A stretch of DNA of 64,000 nt from a bacterium (GTDB lineage Bacteria; Pseudomonadota; Alphaproteobacteria; Acetobacterales; Acetobacteraceae), in NCBI GenBank assembly GCA_026224825.1, contig JAMFRO010000084.1:62001-126000 (forward strand), given 5' to 3'. Under the pieces are notes generated by a model. That model had not been told where the DNA came from. It did not search any database and was given only the letters and a program-made list of their open reading frames with translations. Below, piece after piece: positions 18,111 through 27,088 of the stretch. Every line of letters begins with the position of its first letter. Within the stretch, counting starts at the first letter, position 1. A program made the position numbers and the translations under genes.

Positions 18111-18479
18111 CTAATGGATCGTCCACACATATCTGATCGTCGTCCATGCCTCTTTCGGCTTTCCGTCAGGATCCGAGGCTGGCCTGAATTCGCACGTGCT
18201 CAAAGCCTGAATTGCTGCCTGGTCTAGTATTGGATAGCCACTGGATTGCATCACCTCCGATTGCTTGACCGAACCATCCGCACCGATAAGAAAACCAGTC
18301 ACCGTCGTCCCCTGAAGCCCCTGCTGCAGGGCAGAAGGCGGATATTGGGGCACACATCTGCTGCCCGCGGGGATCTCTTCCCTGATGAGGCCATTGCTGG
18401 ATTGTTGCGGCGTGGCACAGGCGCCAACGAGTAGCACGCCCGCAAACAAAAGAACCCGGCCGACCCAACCATATTTCAT
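18111..18479 (-). CDS. Lipoprotein with a TonB C-terminal domain
   Basis: 122 residues from ATG at 18479; the open frame further upstream runs into aroC leader sequence. A signal peptide ends in the lipobox LLVGAC, so the mature protein is lipid-anchored. The rest is a TonB-C fold: [31 protein letters not shown], then [17 protein letters not shown] and a final YVWTIH. True TonB has an N-terminal membrane anchor and a Pro-rich spacer; here the domain stands alone, so it is not an ordinary energy transducer. Two Cys in the mature domain may pair. Confidence 0.8.
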   Translation of the reverse strand: MKYGWVGRVLLFAGVLLVGACATPQQSSNGLIREEIPAGSRCVPQYPPSALQQGLQGTTVTGFLIGADGSVKQSEVMQSSGYPILDQAAIQALSTCEFRPASDPDGKPKEAWTTIRYVWTIH

Positions 18480-18609
18480 TATCAATCCTATCGAACCAGT
18501 AGATAAAACGTTCCGGGCTCTCGTAAACCAATCCGGTTTGCGAAACAATCATGCCCGGCGGCTGCATCCAACTCTGGCCATCGGCCGAAAACCAGCTTAT
18601 CCCCGGCCC

Positions 18610-19680
18610 ATGTCGCACAACACTTTCGGCCATCTGTTCCGTGTCACCACCTGGGGCGAGAGCCATGGGCCGTCCATCGGCGCCGTGGTGGATGGCTGCC
18701 CGCCGGGCATTGAACTCTCGGAAGCCGATATCCAGCCGTTTCTCGACCAGCGCCGCCCCGGCACCTCGCGCTTCACCACCCAGCGCCAGGAGCCGGACCA
18801 GGTTCGCATCCTCTCCGGCGTGTATGAGGGCCGCACCACCGGCACGCCGATTTCCCTGTTCATCGAGAACACCGACCAGCGCTCCAAGGACTACGCCAAC
18901 ATCGCCGCGCAGTATCGACCTGGCCATGCCGATGTGGCCTATGACATGAAATACGGCCATCGCGACCCGCGTGGCGGCGGCCGGTCCTCGGCCCGCGAGA
19001 CGGCCATGCGCGTGGCAGCAGGTGCCATCGCCCGCAAGGTGCTGGGGCCGGGCGTGGTCATCCGTGGCGCCATGGTGGCCATGGGCCCGCATACCGTCGC
19101 CCCGGCCCGCTGGGACTGGGCGGAGGTGGCGCAAAACCCCTTCTTCTGCCCCGATGCCGTGGCCGCCTCGGCCTGGGAGGGCATTCTCGATACCATCCGC
19201 AAGGACGGCTCCTCCATAGGCGCCACGCTGCAAATTGAAGCCGAGGGCGTGCCCCCCGGCCTCGGCGCCCCGCTGTACGGCAAGCTCGATGCCGATATCG
19301 CCGCCGCCCTCATGAGCATCAACGCCGTGAAGGCCGTGGAAATCGGCGACGGCTTCGCGGCAGCCAGCTTACGCGGCGAGGACAATGCCGATGAGATGCG
19401 CATGGAGAACGGGCGGATAACATTCCTCTCCAACCATGCCGGCGGCATCCTCGGCGGCATCGCCACCGGCCAGCCCATCGTCGCGCGCTTCGCCGTCAAA
19501 CCCACCAGCTCCATCCTCACGCCCAAGCTTAGCGTGAGCGCCGCCGGTGACGATGTGGAGGTGTTCACCAAAGGCCGCCACGACCCCTGCGTCGGCATCC
19601 GTGCCGTGCCGGTGGGCGAGGCCATGCTCGCCTGCGTGCTGGCCGACCATCTGCTCCGCCACCGCGCCCAGAACGGCTAG
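18610..19680 (+). CDS. aroC: Chorismate synthase
   Basis: 356 residues, normal length. AroC makes chorismate from EPSP with reduced FMN, the branch point of aromatic synthesis. Signatures: [18 protein letters not shown] near the start, [18 protein letters not shown], then [14 protein letters not shown], and a late [19 protein letters not shown] at 18610 follows a weak purine stretch. It is divergent from the TonB-C lipoprotein, with 130 bp between the starts. Confidence 0.97.
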   Translation: MSHNTFGHLFRVTTWGESHGPSIGAVVDGCPPGIELSEADIQPFLDQRRPGTSRFTTQRQEPDQVRILSGVYEGRTTGTPISLFIENTDQRSKDYANIAAQYRPGHADVAYDMKYGHRDPRGGGRSSARETAMRVAAGAIARKVLGPGVVIRGAMVAMGPHTVAPARWDWAEVAQNPFFCPDAVAASAWEGILDTIRKDGSSIGATLQIEAEGVPPGLGAPLYGKLDADIAAALMSINAVKAVEIGDGFAAASLRGEDNADEMRMENGRITFLSNHAGGILGGIATGQPIVARFAVKPTSSILTPKLSVSAAGDDVEVFTKGRHDPCVGIRAVPVGEAMLACVLADHLLRHRAQNG

Positions 19681-19783
19681 AGCGCGATCGGTTGAGGTCC
19701 GCTCATCTTAAGCGGCCGAAACCGTGAATCGCCCTCTAAAAAATAGCTAGAGCATGATCGCACTTGAAGCGATCATGCTCTAG
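19679..19783. repeat. Paired AGAGC-type palindromes between convergent genes (terminator-like)
   Basis: A perfect 15-bp inverted repeat, CTAGAGCATGATCGC at 19747-19761 with its complement at 19769-19783, encloses ACTTGAA. Just before it, 19679-19739 is a second imperfect palindrome that begins AGAGCGCGAT and ends ATCGCCCTCT. The AGAGCATGAT wording resembles extragenic repeats common in alphaproteobacteria. It separates aroC (+) from the dehydrogenase gene (-), whose stop is 8 bp away, and could end transcription from both sides. Confidence 0.7.
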
Positions 19784-19790
19784 AAACACC

Positions 19791-20828
19791 TCACCCCAGC
19801 CGGGCGATAATCGGCGGCAGATCCGCCGTGGTCCTTATTCCCGGTGGTGCCGCGCAGACAAACTCTATGGCATTCACCGGCCCGTGCGCGGTCAGGTTCG
19901 GTGTCATATCCGCATAATCCGCCGGCGCCACGGGATAGCTGACGCTGACATCGAGCGGCGTGTCGCCGAGCATCGTCACATGCCAGCCCCCGCTGCGAAA
20001 CTTCCAGCCCTCAGGGCCGAGAACATCAGAGGTGACATACCAGGTGGCGGAGAAACTCATCAGCTCTTTGCCGCCGCGCATACCGGATACGGTTGTGCAC
20101 GTCGCCGCAACCGAGCCCGCCGGCACCAGCCCGGCGGCAATGCGCGTATCCTGCCGTGCCACACCCTGCCGGCCGGCCACGGTCACATCATCCAGCTTCA
20201 TGCCAATCGCATCGGCCACCAGCTCCAGCGAGGGTCCAAAACTGTCGCGCAGCATGTGCAGCCGCCGCGGCTCCACCGGCCCGGGTTTCGCGCCAAACCC
20301 CATGATGCCGAACAGCATATCAGGTGAATTGCGCGAGGATACATCGGAAAACTCCTCGATGCTGAGATGATCCAGCCGGCGTTGCAGCGAGCTCAGCAGC
20401 AGCGGTATCATTTCGGTCTTGAAGCCAGGGCTTATGCCGGTGCTGTGGATCGAGGCCTTGCCGTCGCGGCATGCCGCTTCCACCTGGGTGCGCCGCAGTC
20501 CGTCCATACTGGCCGGGCGGCAGAAATCACCGCGCGTCGTCACGATATTCACACCTGCCCGCAGCAGCGCGCAAACATCGTCATAAGAGGTCTCGCGCGG
20601 CATATATAAAACGCAATCGGGGCGCAGCGCGATCACCTCGTCAATCGCATTGGTGGCGATCACCCCCACCGGGCCAACCCCGCACATCTCCCCTGCATCA
20701 CGCCCGGCTTTTTCCACGCTGTGCACATAAAGCCCCACCAGCTCAAGGTCAGGATGCTCGATCACCCGCCGCATCGCCCGCGTGCCGATATTTCCCGTCG
20801 CCCATTGCACGACGCGCAGCCGTTTCAT
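19791..20828 (-). CDS. Dihydrodipicolinate-reductase-like NAD(P)-dependent dehydrogenase
   Basis: 345 residues from ATG at 20828. The N-terminal Rossmann part reads LRVVQWATGNIGTRAMRRVIEHPDLELVGLYVHS, typical of the DapB_N-like group that includes diaminopentanoate-type amine dehydrogenases. RETSYDDVCALLRAGVNIVTTRGDF follows. The ATG overlaps the TGA of the hydrolase gene (ATGA), so the pair is one operon. The substrate is unknown. Confidence 0.75.
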   Translation of the reverse strand: MKRLRVVQWATGNIGTRAMRRVIEHPDLELVGLYVHSVEKAGRDAGEMCGVGPVGVIATNAIDEVIALRPDCVLYMPRETSYDDVCALLRAGVNIVTTRGDFCRPASMDGLRRTQVEAACRDGKASIHSTGISPGFKTEMIPLLLSSLQRRLDHLSIEEFSDVSSRNSPDMLFGIMGFGAKPGPVEPRRLHMLRDSFGPSLELVADAIGMKLDDVTVAGRQGVARQDTRIAAGLVPAGSVAATCTTVSGMRGGKELMSFSATWYVTSDVLGPEGWKFRSGGWHVTMLGDTPLDVSVSYPVAPADYADMTPNLTAHGPVNAIEFVCAAPPGIRTTADLPPIIARLG

Positions 20829-21691
20829 CCTTTGAAAAACTCCTCCAGCAGCGCCAAAAACCCATCCAATTCGTCGTGATGAATCCAATGCCCGGCATTC
20901 TCAAACGTAACACAGCGCGCATTCTGGAAAAACGCCGCCCGCCCATCCACCACGGGATCAGAGGTCCAGCTTTTCGCGCCATATAAAATCAGCGTGGGCG
21001 CCGTAATCTCGCGCCAGTAGAACGAGCCCTGCACGGCAAAATCCTCCGGCGCGAACATGCTCACGCGCGGATCGAATTTCCACACCAGCCCGGCGTCCTC
21101 GCGGCGCATGCCGTAGGTTGCCAGATGCAGCGCCTGTTCGGCCGAGAGTTTGGGGTTGGTCTTGCGCATCCGCCCAGCCCCTTCCTCGATACTTGCAAAA
21201 TGCCGCGGCTGCATCAGCCTCGCATCGCGCCTCTGCGCGATCCATTCGCGGCTCCGCGCCACCGCCCCCTGTTTGTCCCAATTGCCGTAATTATCCGGCG
21301 TCGGCCCCAAACTATCCACGAACACGATTTTGGCGATGCGTTCGGGGTAAATCCCGGCATAACGCGCCATCACATTGCCACCGAAACTATGCGCCACAAC
21401 TGTCACCGGCTCTGGCCCGAGCCGTTCCACCATCTCCAGCATATCCAGCAAATGGTACGGCAGCAGATAAGCCCCACCGGGCGCCCATTCGCTATCGCCA
21501 TGGCCACGCAGATCCATCGCCACCACATGCCAGCGCTCGCGCAATGCCCGCGCCGTCCAATCCCAGCTCCGTGCATGGTCGCGCGTGCCGTGGATCAGCA
21601 GCAGCGTGGGCGCGCCGGCATTGCCCCAATCCAGATAATGGATTTTGACACCTTGCGAGGTGAAATAATGGGAGCTGGGTTCATCGGTCAT
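20825..21691 (-). CDS. Alpha/beta hydrolase
   Basis: 288 residues. Family elements in order: LLLIHGTRDHARSWDWTA (oxyanion HG), AMDLRGHGDSEW, nucleophile elbow AHSFGG with S102, and the late FENAGHWIHHDEL with the catalytic His. It is cytoplasmic, with no signal peptide. It is the first gene of a two-gene operon with the dehydrogenase. Reaction class (esterase, epoxide hydrolase or C-C hydrolase) cannot be fixed. Confidence 0.87.
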   Translation of the reverse strand: MTDEPSSHYFTSQGVKIHYLDWGNAGAPTLLLIHGTRDHARSWDWTARALRERWHVVAMDLRGHGDSEWAPGGAYLLPYHLLDMLEMVERLGPEPVTVVAHSFGGNVMARYAGIYPERIAKIVFVDSLGPTPDNYGNWDKQGAVARSREWIAQRRDARLMQPRHFASIEEGAGRMRKTNPKLSAEQALHLATYGMRREDAGLVWKFDPRVSMFAPEDFAVQGSFYWREITAPTLILYGAKSWTSDPVVDGRAAFFQNARCVTFENAGHWIHHDELDGFLALLEEFFKG

Positions 21692-21815
21692 GCAGGCAGA
21701 TTACCCGCGCCGCGCCACCGCGCCACCCCCGCCCCCCAAGCAGCGCAGCGGCGATGCCCGCTTGACGCCACACGCCATTCCGCCTGAAGCTCGCAACAAC
21801 CCCCTGGATGCTGCC

Positions 21816-22673
21816 ATGCCCCTGCCCCGGCGCAAAATTCTTGGCCGTCTTTTGCTCCTGCCGGCCGCCCCGGCCTGGGCCGCCGACGCCAACAGTTTTT
21901 TCACCGCACATGAGCGGCAAACCGGCGGCCGTATCGGCCTGTATGCGCAAAACCTCAGCACCGGCCGCAGCCTCGCCTGGCGGGCGGACGAGCGCTTCGT
22001 CATGTGCAGCATTTTCAAAATGTCTCTCGCCGCCTGCGTCCTCGCGCGCGTGGACCACGGCCAGGACCAGCTCACGCGCTTCATCCCCTACGGCCCAGCG
22101 GATATTCTTGGGCACGCCCCCATCGCGCAACAAAACCTCAGGCTTGGCGGCATGAATGTGCAGGCGATGTGCGCCGCCGCCGTGCAGTACAGCGACAACA
22201 CCTGCGCCAATCTCCTGCTCACCAGCATCGGCGGCCCGGCAGCCCTCACCCGTTTCTGGCGCGCCACCGGCGATACGATATCGCGCCTCGACCATAACGA
22301 GCCCCAGCTCAACCGTTCTTCGCCCGGCGACCCGCATGACACCACCACCCCCGCCGCCATGGCGGGCAACCTGCGCCGGTTTCTGCTGGGCGATGTGCTG
22401 GCACCGGCATCGCGCGCCCGCCTCACCGGGTGGATGCTGAACTGCCAGACCGGCACCGGCCTGCTCAGCGCCGGCCTGCCCTCGGTGTGGAAACTCGCGC
22501 AAAAAACCGGCAATAACGGCGCGGATGCGCGCGGCGATATCGGCATCGCCTGGCCAGCACCAGACCAGCCCGTACTCATCAGCGCCTATGTGCAGGGCGG
22601 CCACCCTGCCCCAGGCCTGTTGCCACCCATATTCTCCGGCATCGGGCGGCTGGTGGGCGCGCAGCTCGGCTGA
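21816..22673 (+). CDS. Class A (serine) beta-lactamase
   Basis: 285 residues from ATG at 21816; earlier in-frame starts add unrelated sequence. The signal is twin-arginine-like (PRRKILGRLLLLP...AWA). All class A motifs are in place: S65-x-x-K68 in CSIFK, SDN at 126-128 (YSDNTC), E162 in the omega loop (HNEPQLN) and KTG at 230-232. A Cys precedes the catalytic Ser, but no Cys follows KTG at the place used by the disulfide of known carbapenemases. The spectrum cannot be told. No ampR-like regulator is adjacent. Confidence 0.9.
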   Translation: MPLPRRKILGRLLLLPAAPAWAADANSFFTAHERQTGGRIGLYAQNLSTGRSLAWRADERFVMCSIFKMSLAACVLARVDHGQDQLTRFIPYGPADILGHAPIAQQNLRLGGMNVQAMCAAAVQYSDNTCANLLLTSIGGPAALTRFWRATGDTISRLDHNEPQLNRSSPGDPHDTTTPAAMAGNLRRFLLGDVLAPASRARLTGWMLNCQTGTGLLSAGLPSVWKLAQKTGNNGADARGDIGIAWPAPDQPVLISAYVQGGHPAPGLLPPIFSGIGRLVGAQLG

Positions 22674-22729
22674 ACTTGACGGCCCACGCCGCCCGCCCGA
22701 AGCTCGCGACAAATTGGAGGGACCAAAAC

Positions 22730-23098
22730 ATGATCATCAACGTCTGCATGGGCACGCGTGACCTGGCACGCGGTGCCGCCTTCTACGACGCCATCGCCGC
22801 CGAGATCGGGCTGGTGCGCTATATGGAAACCGAAAAAGCCATCGGCTGGCGCAATCCCGCTCTCGGCATCGGCCTCGCCATCACCCTCCCCTTCGATGGC
22901 AACCCGGCCACGATGGGCAACGGTACCATGGCCTCGATCGGTGCCGCCAATGCCGCGCAAGTAGATAAACTCCACGCCCTGGCCCTGGCGCATGGCGGCA
23001 GCGATGAAGGTGCGCCCGGCCTGCGGCCGAACGGTTTTTATGCCGCCTACTTCCGTGACCCCGATGGCAATAAACTCAACGCCGTGGCGCTGGGGTGA
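22730..23098 (+). CDS. VOC (glyoxalase/bleomycin-resistance fold) family protein
   Basis: 122 residues from ATG at 22730 after GGAGGGA. Two beta-alpha-beta repeats: INVCMGTRDLARGAAFYDAIAAEIG and a late NGFYAAYFRDPDGNKLNAV with the usual metal Glu replaced by Asn. This is a common small family of unknown substrate, often dioxygenase- or lyase-like. It starts 56 bp after the beta-lactamase and may share its transcript. Confidence 0.8.
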   Translation: MIINVCMGTRDLARGAAFYDAIAAEIGLVRYMETEKAIGWRNPALGIGLAITLPFDGNPATMGNGTMASIGAANAAQVDKLHALALAHGGSDEGAPGLRPNGFYAAYFRDPDGNKLNAVALG

Positions 23099-23134
23099 GG
23101 TGATCCTTTATCGACAGCACGGTCCTGGACAAAA

Positions 23135-23695
23135 TCAAAACGTCAGACCAACCGCCTGGTGCGCGGCCAGCGCATTGTCAAACACCGTAATATCCTTGCG
23201 CCCCCGGGCCACAAGTTGCGCGCCTTCAATGGCTGAAAAGATGGCGAGCGCGCGTGTGCCGATATCCGCGGATGTCAATTCAGGCTTAGCGCGTTTCAGC
23301 AAGGCCTCAAGGAAATGCAGGTTAACCTCGGTGAATTTATCGACCTCAACCCGTACGCCGGGCGGGAGGTCGTCATATTCCGCCGCCATGATCCCGTACA
23401 GACACATGCGATTATTGTCGGCGAGTGCCGCCCGGAATACGCCGGTATAGGCACGAAACATCTTCTCCGCGGTATCGCCCGACTGTAGCAGCCCGTCGCA
23501 AAATGACTGAGCATCCTGCGCATATTTATTGGCCAATGCGCCGCCGAGGTCTCCCTTGGTGGGAAAATGATAATGCACCGCGGCACTTTTTATCCCGATT
23601 TCCGCAGCAACCTCCCGGAAACTCAGCGCATTATACCCGTTCGACTGCACCATCCGCCGGCCAATTTCCAAGATTTTGTCCCGCGTATCGCTCAT
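23135..23695 (-). CDS. TetR/AcrR family transcriptional repressor
   Basis: 186 residues from ATG at 23695 (GAGAGG ahead). The helix-turn-helix is FREVAAEIGIKSAAVHYHFPTKGDL at about 25-49; the rest is an all-helical ligand domain. It is divergent from the GST gene, and two copies of a GATAAGT-based palindrome lie between them, so it very probably represses both. The inducer is unknown; a GST target suggests an electrophile or xenobiotic. Confidence 0.88.
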   Translation of the reverse strand: MSDTRDKILEIGRRMVQSNGYNALSFREVAAEIGIKSAAVHYHFPTKGDLGGALANKYAQDAQSFCDGLLQSGDTAEKMFRAYTGVFRAALADNNRMCLYGIMAAEYDDLPPGVRVEVDKFTEVNLHFLEALLKRAKPELTSADIGTRALAIFSAIEGAQLVARGRKDITVFDNALAAHQAVGLTF

Positions 23696-23708
23696 CAACC
23701 TCTCCGCT

Positions 23709-23778
23709 ACTTATCTATCGATAAGTAACTCCTTGACGTGCCGCGTCGCAAGCCCTAGAAACTGACCTATCGATAAGT
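23709..23778 (+). promoter_or_regulatory. GST promoter with two TetR-type operators
   Basis: Operator 1 (23709-23726) is ACTTATC-TATC-GATAAGT with perfect 7-bp arms. Operator 2 (23765-23778) is ACCTATCGATAAGT. They share TATCGATAAGTAA. Between them lie TTGACG (23733-23738) and TAGAAA (23756-23761), 17 bp apart, a good sigma-70 type promoter pointing to the GST gene. Operator 2 would cover the start point and operator 1 the region just upstream of the -35. Confidence 0.75.
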
Positions 23779-23801
23779 AAGTTTCTCAAAAGGATAACAT
23801 C

Positions 23802-24488
23802 ATGAAGATCTACGATCGCGCCGGTTTTCCCAATCCTGCGCGCGTGCGCATCGTCCTGGCCGCAAAAAATTTAGACTCTCAGGTCGAATTCGTGCCGGTT
23901 GATCTGATCGGCGCAGAACATAAACATTTGCCGTTTCTGGCGCTGAATCCGTCCGGCGTGCTGCCTGTTCTCGAACTCGATGATGGCACCTTCATATCAG
24001 AATGCACCGCCATCACGGAATATCTCGACAATCTGGACGGCAGGCCCATTCTCACGGGCACAACGCCGAAAGAGAAGGCGGTCATCCACATGATGCAGCG
24101 GCGCGCGGAGGCTGAATTGCTGGATGCGGTCGGGCATTATTTCCATTTTGCCACACTAGGCCTTGGCGATACCCTCAGGGCTTTCAAAAGCACGGATTGG
24201 GCCGGCCGTGAAGACTGGGGCAAGCGCGAAGGGGCGCGGGCAATCGCCGGCATGGAATATTTTGACACGGTTCTGCAAAACCAGAGTTTCGTGGCGGGGG
24301 CTGCGTTTTCAATGGCCGATGCGACAGTCTACGCGGGATTGGCTTTTGCTGAGGTGGCCGGCCTCGCCCTGCCGGAGGCTTTTAAAAACCTCATCGCGTG
24401 GCGGGAAGTTGTATCCGCACTTCCATTCGTAAGCGGCCGCTCCGGCCAGATGTTTTTGGCTGAGGATTTGCAGCGGCTTGGCTTCTAA
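23802..24488 (+). CDS. Glutathione S-transferase family protein
   Basis: 228 residues. The N-terminal thioredoxin-like half starts MKIYDRAGFPNPARVRI and includes NPSGVLPVLELDDG and the glutathione-binding ECTAITEYLD. The C-terminal half is helical (SMADATVYAGLAFA). It conjugates or reduces with glutathione in the cytoplasm. Expression is probably controlled by the divergent TetR protein. Confidence 0.9.
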   Translation: MKIYDRAGFPNPARVRIVLAAKNLDSQVEFVPVDLIGAEHKHLPFLALNPSGVLPVLELDDGTFISECTAITEYLDNLDGRPILTGTTPKEKAVIHMMQRRAEAELLDAVGHYFHFATLGLGDTLRAFKSTDWAGREDWGKREGARAIAGMEYFDTVLQNQSFVAGAAFSMADATVYAGLAFAEVAGLALPEAFKNLIAWREVVSALPFVSGRSGQMFLAEDLQRLGF

Positions 24489-24524
24489 ACCCCCCGCCGG
24501 TTCCAATATCCGGCAATGACAAAG

Positions 24525-24560
24525 TAGGATGCACTGCCGAAGGCGTTGCATCCTAGTTTT
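24525..24560. terminator. Hairpin terminator between GST and serS
   Basis: TAGGATGCA (24525-24533) pairs with TGCATCCTA (24547-24555), with a 13-nt loop, then GTTTT on the plus strand. It sits between the convergent ends of the GST gene and serS and may serve both. Confidence 0.7.
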
Positions 24561-24565
24561 AAACG

Positions 24566-25837
24566 CTACGATACTGAAACAATATCCTGCCCGCCCATAT
24601 AAGCCCGCAGCACCTCCGGCACCGTAATGGACCCATCCTCCTGCTGGTAATTTTCCAGCACCGCGATCAGCGCCCGGCCTACGGCAACGCCTGAGCCATT
24701 CAGCGTATGCACAAACTCCGGCTTGCCCTCACCCGGCCGGAACCGCGCATTCATCCGCCGGGCCTGGAACGATTTGGTGTTGGAGCAGGAGGAAATCTCG
24801 CGGTACGTGCCCTGCCCCGGCACCCAGACTTCTAAATCATAGGTTTTCACCGCGCCAAACCCGGTATCGCCCGCGCATAGCAGCATGCGGCGGTAGGGCA
24901 GTTCCAGCCGTTCCAGAATCGTCTCGGCGCAGCGTGTCATGCGCTCATGCTCGGCCTCGGACTCTTCCGGTGCCACGATGCTCACCAGCTCCACCTTGGT
25001 GAACTGGTGCTGGCGCAGCATGCCGCGCACATCGCGCCCGGCGGAGCCCGCCTCGGAGCGGAAGCAGGGGGTCAGTGCCGTCAGCCGCCACGGCAGTGCT
25101 GATGCCGGCAGTATCTCGCCCGCCGCCAGATTGGTCAGCGAGACCTCGGCCGTGGGGATCAGCCAGCGGCCATCGGTGGTGGCGAACAGATCCTCGGCGA
25201 ATTTCGGCAATTGCCCGGTGCCGAACATGGCGGCGTCATTCACCAGCAGCGGCACCATTGTTTCGGAATAACCATGCTCGGTGGTGTGCACATCCAGCAT
25301 GAACTGCCCAAGAGCGCGCTCCAGCCGCGCCAGAGCGCCTTTCAGCACGGTGAAGCGCGAACCCGCGATCTTGGCGGCACCGGCAAAATCCATCAGCCCC
25401 AGCGCCTCGCCCAGCTCAAAATGCTGTTTGGGTGTGAAGGCGAAATTGCGCTGCGCGCCCCAGGTTTTTTCAACCTTGTTGGCGGCCTCATCGCGCCCCT
25501 CGGGCACCACCTCATCCAGCAGATTCGGGATTTTTGCCAGCGCATCACGGAGCAAAAGCTCCAGCCGTGGCGCCTCCGCGTCCAGCGCCTCTATCTCGCC
25601 GCGAATGCCGGAACCCTCGGCCTCCAGCGCGGCTGTATCCTGTTTCGCCCGCTTGGCCTCACCAATGGCCTTGGACACAGCATTGCGCCGCGCCTGCAAA
25701 TCCTGCTGCTTGACCAACGCCGCGCGGCGTTCCTCATCTATCGCCAACAATTCCGGCGAAAGCGGCAAAATCCCCCGCCGTGCCAGGCCTGCATCAAACC
25801 CCGCCGCGTCATCGCGGATCGCCTTTATATCATGCAT
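24566..25837 (-). CDS. serS: Seryl-tRNA synthetase
   Basis: 423 residues. The N-terminal ~110 residues are the long antiparallel coiled-coil arm that grips tRNA-Ser. The class II core follows with motif 2 ([20 protein letters not shown]) and motif 3 ([18 protein letters not shown]). It is the last gene of the long minus-strand operon and overlaps tatC by 8 bp. Genes that often follow serS in relatives (surE, pcm) are absent; the terminator above ends the operon. Confidence 0.97.
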   Translation of the reverse strand: MHDIKAIRDDAAGFDAGLARRGILPLSPELLAIDEERRAALVKQQDLQARRNAVSKAIGEAKRAKQDTAALEAEGSGIRGEIEALDAEAPRLELLLRDALAKIPNLLDEVVPEGRDEAANKVEKTWGAQRNFAFTPKQHFELGEALGLMDFAGAAKIAGSRFTVLKGALARLERALGQFMLDVHTTEHGYSETMVPLLVNDAAMFGTGQLPKFAEDLFATTDGRWLIPTAEVSLTNLAAGEILPASALPWRLTALTPCFRSEAGSAGRDVRGMLRQHQFTKVELVSIVAPEESEAEHERMTRCAETILERLELPYRRMLLCAGDTGFGAVKTYDLEVWVPGQGTYREISSCSNTKSFQARRMNARFRPGEGKPEFVHTLNGSGVAVGRALIAVLENYQQEDGSITVPEVLRAYMGGQDIVSVS

Positions 25838-26633
25838 CTGTCGTATCCCGCTTCGGCTCCACCATGCGCACGGTGAACACAGAAATCTCGAACAGCGCCC
25901 ACAACAGCGCGCCCATCAGCAACTGGCTCGGCACATCCGGCGGGGCCAGCACCGCCGCCACCACCACGCAGCCGACAATCGCATAGCGCCGGTATTTGCG
26001 TAGGCTGGCGGAGGTCACGATCCCCACCTTGCCCAGCAGCGTCAGCAGCACCGGCAGCTCAAAGCTCAGCCCGAACGCAAAAATCACCTTCATCGTGGTG
26101 TTCAGATAATCGCTCACCTTGGCCATCAGCGCGATCTGCACATCGGAGCCCGGTGTGGTGTTCTGAAACGAGAGGAAGAATTTGAACATGACCGGGAAAA
26201 ACCCGTAATAGGCCACCGCACCACCGGCAAAAAACAGCACAGGCGTTACGATGAGAAACGGCAGCAGCGCCCGCTTCTCCTTCTTGTACAGGCCGGGCGC
26301 CACAAACAGCCAGATCTGCGCCGCCACTATGGGAAAGGAGATAAACCCGGCGCTGAACGCAGCAATCTTCACATAAGTGAAAAATGCCTCGAACAATGCG
26401 GTATAAATCAGCTCCGGCTTCTCACCACGGGCTTTGAGCGCATGCGCCAAAGGTGCCGCCAGAAAATCGTACAGCACCGGGGCAAAATGGTAGCACACGA
26501 TGAACACGAGCAGGAACGTGCCGACCGACCACATCAGCCGTTTGCGCAGCTCCGCCAGATGCTCGAGCAGCGGCATTTCCTTATCGTTGATCTCGTCGCC
26601 AGGCGGCAGATCGTCAGCCTCCGTATCCACCAC
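25830..26633 (-). CDS. tatC: Twin-arginine translocase subunit TatC
   Basis: 267 residues with six membrane helices. TatC is the receptor for twin-arginine signal peptides. Hallmarks: [18 protein letters not shown] at the start of helix 1 and the [20 protein letters not shown]-like late helices (seen as [11 protein letters not shown]). The start is GTG at 26633 directly after the tatB TAG (or the next GTG at 26630). The beta-lactamase in this window has a Tat-like signal and could be a client. Confidence 0.95.
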   Translation of the reverse strand: MVDTEADDLPPGDEINDKEMPLLEHLAELRKRLMWSVGTFLLVFIVCYHFAPVLYDFLAAPLAHALKARGEKPELIYTALFEAFFTYVKIAAFSAGFISFPIVAAQIWLFVAPGLYKKEKRALLPFLIVTPVLFFAGGAVAYYGFFPVMFKFFLSFQNTTPGSDVQIALMAKVSDYLNTTMKVIFAFGLSFELPVLLTLLGKVGIVTSASLRKYRRYAIVGCVVVAAVLAPPDVPSQLLMGALLWALFEISVFTVRMVEPKRDTTDA

Positions 26634-27068
26634 CTAAAACCCCCAACGCTTGGTACCGGGCGGAATAAACGCCGGCACGGGTGCCTTGCGCGCCGCCTCC
26701 GGCGGAATGAAGCGCGGCGCATCCGGCAGATCCTCGACCACCTCGGCCGGCGCCTCGTATTTCGCCATCATCGCGTCCAGCTCTTTCGCGGATTTGCCGA
26801 ACAACCCATCCGCGCCCAGCGCCTTGGCCATGTCAGCGGGCAGGGATTTGTGCACGCTGGTGGCCTTTTTCAGATCGCTCACCACATCGGCCACATTGGC
26901 CTCGCGCATCATCTCATTCACATGGCCCTGGAACTCGGAGGCCAGGCCGCGCGCCTTTTTTATCAGCCCGGTGATTGTGCGTATCGCAACCGGCAGATCC
27001 TTAGGGCCGATGGCGATAAGCGCCACGGCCATGATGATCCCGATCTCTCCCCATGAAAAACCAAACAT
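26634..27068 (-). CDS. tatB: Sec-independent translocase subunit TatB
   Basis: 144 residues. One N-terminal helix with the conserved opening MFGFSWGEIGIIMAVALIAIGPKDLP, then an amphipathic helix (TGLIKKARGLASEFQGHVNEM) and a Pro/Ala-rich tail. TatB hands substrates to TatC. A tatA gene, normally just upstream, is absent here; ChaC occupies that place. Confidence 0.92.
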   Translation of the reverse strand: MFGFSWGEIGIIMAVALIAIGPKDLPVAIRTITGLIKKARGLASEFQGHVNEMMREANVADVVSDLKKATSVHKSLPADMAKALGADGLFGKSAKELDAMMAKYEAPAEVVEDLPDAPRFIPPEAARKAPVPAFIPPGTKRWGF

Positions 27069-27088
27069 GGAGGCTTGCTAGCAGGCTC

